DNA of 64,000 nt from Clostridia bacterium (GTDB lineage Bacteria > Bacillota > Clostridia > Lachnospirales > Lachnospiraceae): NCBI GenBank assembly GCA_910575725.1, contig CAJTFE010000005.1, forward strand, positions 62,001-126,000. The letters are read 5' to 3'. Under the pieces are notes generated by a model, which was not told the DNA's origin, made no database searches, and was given only the letters and a program-made list of their open reading frames with translations. This document shows positions 63,443-64,000 of the stretch, piece after piece (position 1 is the stretch's first letter; each line of letters begins with the position of its first letter). The translations under genes and the position numbers were made by a program.

Positions 63443-64000
63443 ATGTCAGAATTACACAGCATTCCACTTATCTATAAAGCAGGCGTATACAGCGCTGCTG
63501 AATTCAGCAAGGACATTGACAGTGACAATGCGATTTCCTTTGACTATGATGCGCAGTATCAAATGCTCACCTATGACATTCCTGTCGGGAAGGACTGGCG
63601 TGGGATGACGCTGTACAATGTGCCGGAGGATGACCTCGTCCGGATGCTCCGCGTCGTCTATGGCAAAGATGGAACACTCCAGAACATCACCACTATATTG
63701 GGTGGTCATGAAACACTGTTGTACATCCGCTACGAAAACGAGGAGCACGCCAGACAGGAAATCCGGAGATTTGCTATCCAGAATGCAGATGCTATTATTG
63801 AACAAATCCGACAATGCACAGATGTTGTGGCAAGGCTTTTCATTGAGTATTATTGCGACTCCGATAACATGGATTACCATGCCGTGATTGGCACTGCGGA
63901 TCAGATGGAAACAGTAAGGCAGAAAGGACATTACGATGATTCCTGCGACTATGCCGGCAACTATCCATCTGAAAACCTTGAGGGCGATAACGAGATGCTG
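63443..64000 (+). CDS. Hypothetical protein, 3' end beyond the window
   Basis: An uninterrupted frame of 186 codons runs from the ATG (AAAGGATACCAAA upstream) to the window end. It begins MSELHSIPLIYKAGVYSAAE and contains YDIPVGKDWRGMTLYNVPED, then IRQCTDVVARLFIEYY. It is acidic and soluble, with no transmembrane or signal segment. I do not recognise the family. The codon use is GC-richer than in the genes to its left, and the minus-strand frame over it has no ribosome site. It could be accessory cargo of a mobile element. Confidence 0.65.
   Translation, partial: MSELHSIPLIYKAGVYSAAEFSKDIDSDNAISFDYDAQYQMLTYDIPVGKDWRGMTLYNVPEDDLVRMLRVVYGKDGTLQNITTILGGHETLLYIRYENEEHARQEIRRFAIQNADAIIEQIRQCTDVVARLFIEYYCDSDNMDYHAVIGTADQMETVRQKGHYDDSCDYAGNYPSENLEGDNEML

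Noticed and set aside
63452..63931. Minus-strand 159-codon frame at the right edge
   Set aside because: The opposite strand has an uninterrupted frame with a ribosome site running off the window, so the minus frame is taken as its shadow.

Overview
The window spans the replication origin region of a low-to-mid GC Firmicute, most likely a Lachnospiraceae-type clostridium. The evidence is the gene order gyrA-gyrB-recF-rlbA-dnaN-dnaA / rpmH-rnpA-yidD-yidC-jag-mnmE-mnmG-rsmG-parA-parB-DUF4446-serS-DUF3881, perfect clostridial DnaA boxes, Bacillus-type parS sites and a large Firmicute-type SRP RNA. Nearly all genes left of dnaA are on the minus strand and nearly all right of rpmH are on the plus strand, so they point away from oriC (about 35.7-37.6 kb).

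Left to right: 0-5.1 kb holds an AIR-synthase-like protein, a VanW/YoaR-type envelope protein, a 33-residue membrane peptide coupled to a DnaQ-type exonuclease, and a B12-binding radical SAM protein. The SRP RNA (5.28-5.56 kb) has a consensus promoter. From 17.8 down to 5.6 kb runs a 13-gene sugar operon: lipoprotein, ATPase and permease of a ribose/allose-type ABC importer, then a ROK kinase, class II aldolase, VOC protein, two PfkB kinases, a P-loop protein, an Rpe-like epimerase, a 6-phospho-3-hexuloisomerase, a DUF4432 epimerase-like protein and a D-lyxose isomerase. A divergent ROK repressor (18.2-19.5 kb) faces a promoter carrying a perfect palindrome. Next, a ZTP riboswitch controls separate PurO-type IMP cyclohydrolase and AICAR formyltransferase genes.

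28.1-21.7 kb is a tightly coupled seven-gene envelope locus: GT2 glycosyltransferase, flippase-like protein, APH-like kinase, HAD phosphatase, nucleotidyltransferase, polytopic membrane protein and PlsC acyltransferase. It is followed by a small XRE regulator and the gyr/rec/dna genes. Right of the origin are the ribosomal protein L34/RNase P/insertase/tRNA-modification genes and a 1.15-kb parS region with three parS sites, a decayed PIN toxin gene and an 80-bp direct repeat. parAB, DUF4446, serS and DUF3881 complete the core block.

From about 50.9 kb the character changes to an accessory island: a minus-strand lipoprotein plus two membrane proteins, an Agr-like LytTR/GHKL pair, a BceAB-type ABC exporter with a NarL-type two-component system, then an OmpR-type two-component system and what looks like the edge of a mobile element.

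The most distinctive unexplained feature is a dispersed palindromic repeat. Its end, TATTACGGAACTGGAATA followed by GGAG, lies exactly on the Shine-Dalgarno site of at least seven unrelated genes. Two long copies (about 150 bp, at 8.0 and 47.7 kb) form a stem with partly compensatory changes.
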